Source of the DNA: CBETVX01 sp965539935
Lineage (GTDB): Bacteria > Bacillota > Clostridia > Peptostreptococcales > Caminicellaceae
NCBI GenBank assembly: GCA_965539935.1
Contig: CBETVX010000046.1
Location: 1 to 24,416, forward strand
Direction of reading: 5' to 3'
Length of the DNA stretch: 24,416 bases
This document shows, in pieces, positions 24,171 to 24,416 of the stretch. How positions within the stretch are numbered: position 1 is the stretch's first letter; the number at the start of each line of letters is the position of its first letter. The position numbers were made by a program, and so were the translations under genes. Under the pieces are notes generated by a model that was not told the DNA's origin, made no database searches, and saw nothing but the letters and a program-made list of their open reading frames with translations.

Positions 24171-24416
24171 CTTATCTAAATCTAAAATTTCCATGACTTT
24201 TTTTAATCTCTCTCTTTGTTTATCGTTTAAATTATTTTCTAATTGCTCTATGGCCTTTTTATGCTTTTTAAACTTTCTCTTTATTTCTTTTGTTCCTACT
24301 TTTTCTTTAATTTTTTCTATTTCTTTGAGTATTTCATCTTCACTTTTGTCTTCATAATTTCCCTTTACTTTCGCCAATATCTCCTTTGCTTCTTGGATCT
24401 TTTCCTCTTTACCTTG
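24168..24416 (-). CDS. Charged coiled-coil protein, N-terminal part beyond window edge
   Basis: The frame is open from base 24416 to a TAG at 24168, 82 visible residues. A TTG at 24377 could act as start (AAGGAG lies three bases before it, too close), but in-frame coding-like residues continue upstream to the edge (GKEEKIQEAKEI), so the gene is treated as cut off. The protein is dominated by Lys and Glu with heptad-like leucine/isoleucine spacing (DEILKEIEKIKEKV; AIEQLENNLNDKQRERLKKV), predicting an all-helical soluble coiled coil. No family was recognised and no function is proposed. It precedes the sugar-sensor operon but is separated from it by a hairpin. Confidence 0.6.
   Translation of the reverse strand, partial: QGKEEKIQEAKEILAKVKGNYEDKSEDEILKEIEKIKEKVGTKEIKRKFKKHKKAIEQLENNLNDKQRERLKKVMEILDLDK

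Noticed and set aside
1..24416. Mobile elements, CRISPR arrays, prophage or toxin-antitoxin systems
   Set aside because: No transposase, integrase, regularly spaced repeat, phage or toxin-antitoxin protein was recognised on either strand, and gene orientation and composition are uniform.

Overview
The window is AT-rich, low-GC DNA from a Gram-positive anaerobe of the Firmicutes, most likely class Clostridia (a Tissierella/Clostridium-type organism). This rests on the base composition, the strong AGGAGG-type ribosome binding sites, the small U-rich intrinsic terminators, the families present (AAA_32-type Lon protease, TGS-containing nucleoside kinase, long FtsA-like ATPase, LytS/YesN signalling) and the absence of lipoprotein cysteines or outer-membrane genes. 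The genus is inference. All recognisable genes but one lie on the minus strand, so the text below reads from high to low coordinates. No tRNA, rRNA, CRISPR array, insertion sequence, phage gene or replication origin was seen, and no gene-free stretch exceeds 300 bases.

Right end (24416 to 18806): the 3' end of a charged coiled-coil gene runs off the edge and closes with a hairpin. A tight four-gene operon follows: membrane-anchored sugar-binding protein, LytS/YesM-type histidine kinase, YesN-type response regulator, and a membrane-anchored XylF-like xylose-binding protein. Both binding proteins lack a lipobox cysteine, and no ABC permease or ATPase is present. The set therefore looks like a signal-sensing module related to the XylFII-LytS-YesN xylose sensor known from Clostridium beijerinckii, but with two binding proteins. 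This is the most interesting part of the window. A long terminator is shared with the only plus-strand gene (18262-18762), a stand-alone MltG LysM-like membrane protein without the catalytic domain.

Middle (18105 to 9052): a GNAT acetyltransferase followed by an RluA-type pseudouridine synthase; signal peptidase I with a clear extended -10 promoter; a two-CBS-domain protein; then a nucleoside kinase (TGS-SAD-PRK fusion), glutaminase and TM1586-type nitroreductase in one apparent operon; a MASE-like membrane sensor fused to a PP2C (SpoIIE/RsbU) phosphatase; and an ArsR-like regulator with an operator-like inverted repeat in front of it.

Left part (8912 to 1): endonuclease IV (nfo) and epoxyqueuosine reductase (queG), 20 bases apart; a Lon-like protease; glycine C-acetyltransferase (kbl) with an inverted repeat in its leader; and an operon of DUF503/YlxP protein, endonuclease III (nth) and an FtsA-like ATPase whose C-terminal end runs off the left edge. 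Most of the window is core housekeeping (DNA base-excision repair, RNA modification, protein secretion and turnover, amino-acid metabolism). The sugar-sensing operon, the PP2C sensor and the ArsR regulator are the accessory regulatory part. Several starts were moved downstream of the longest possible reading frame because a good ribosome binding site lies inside that frame; these cases are stated in the entries.
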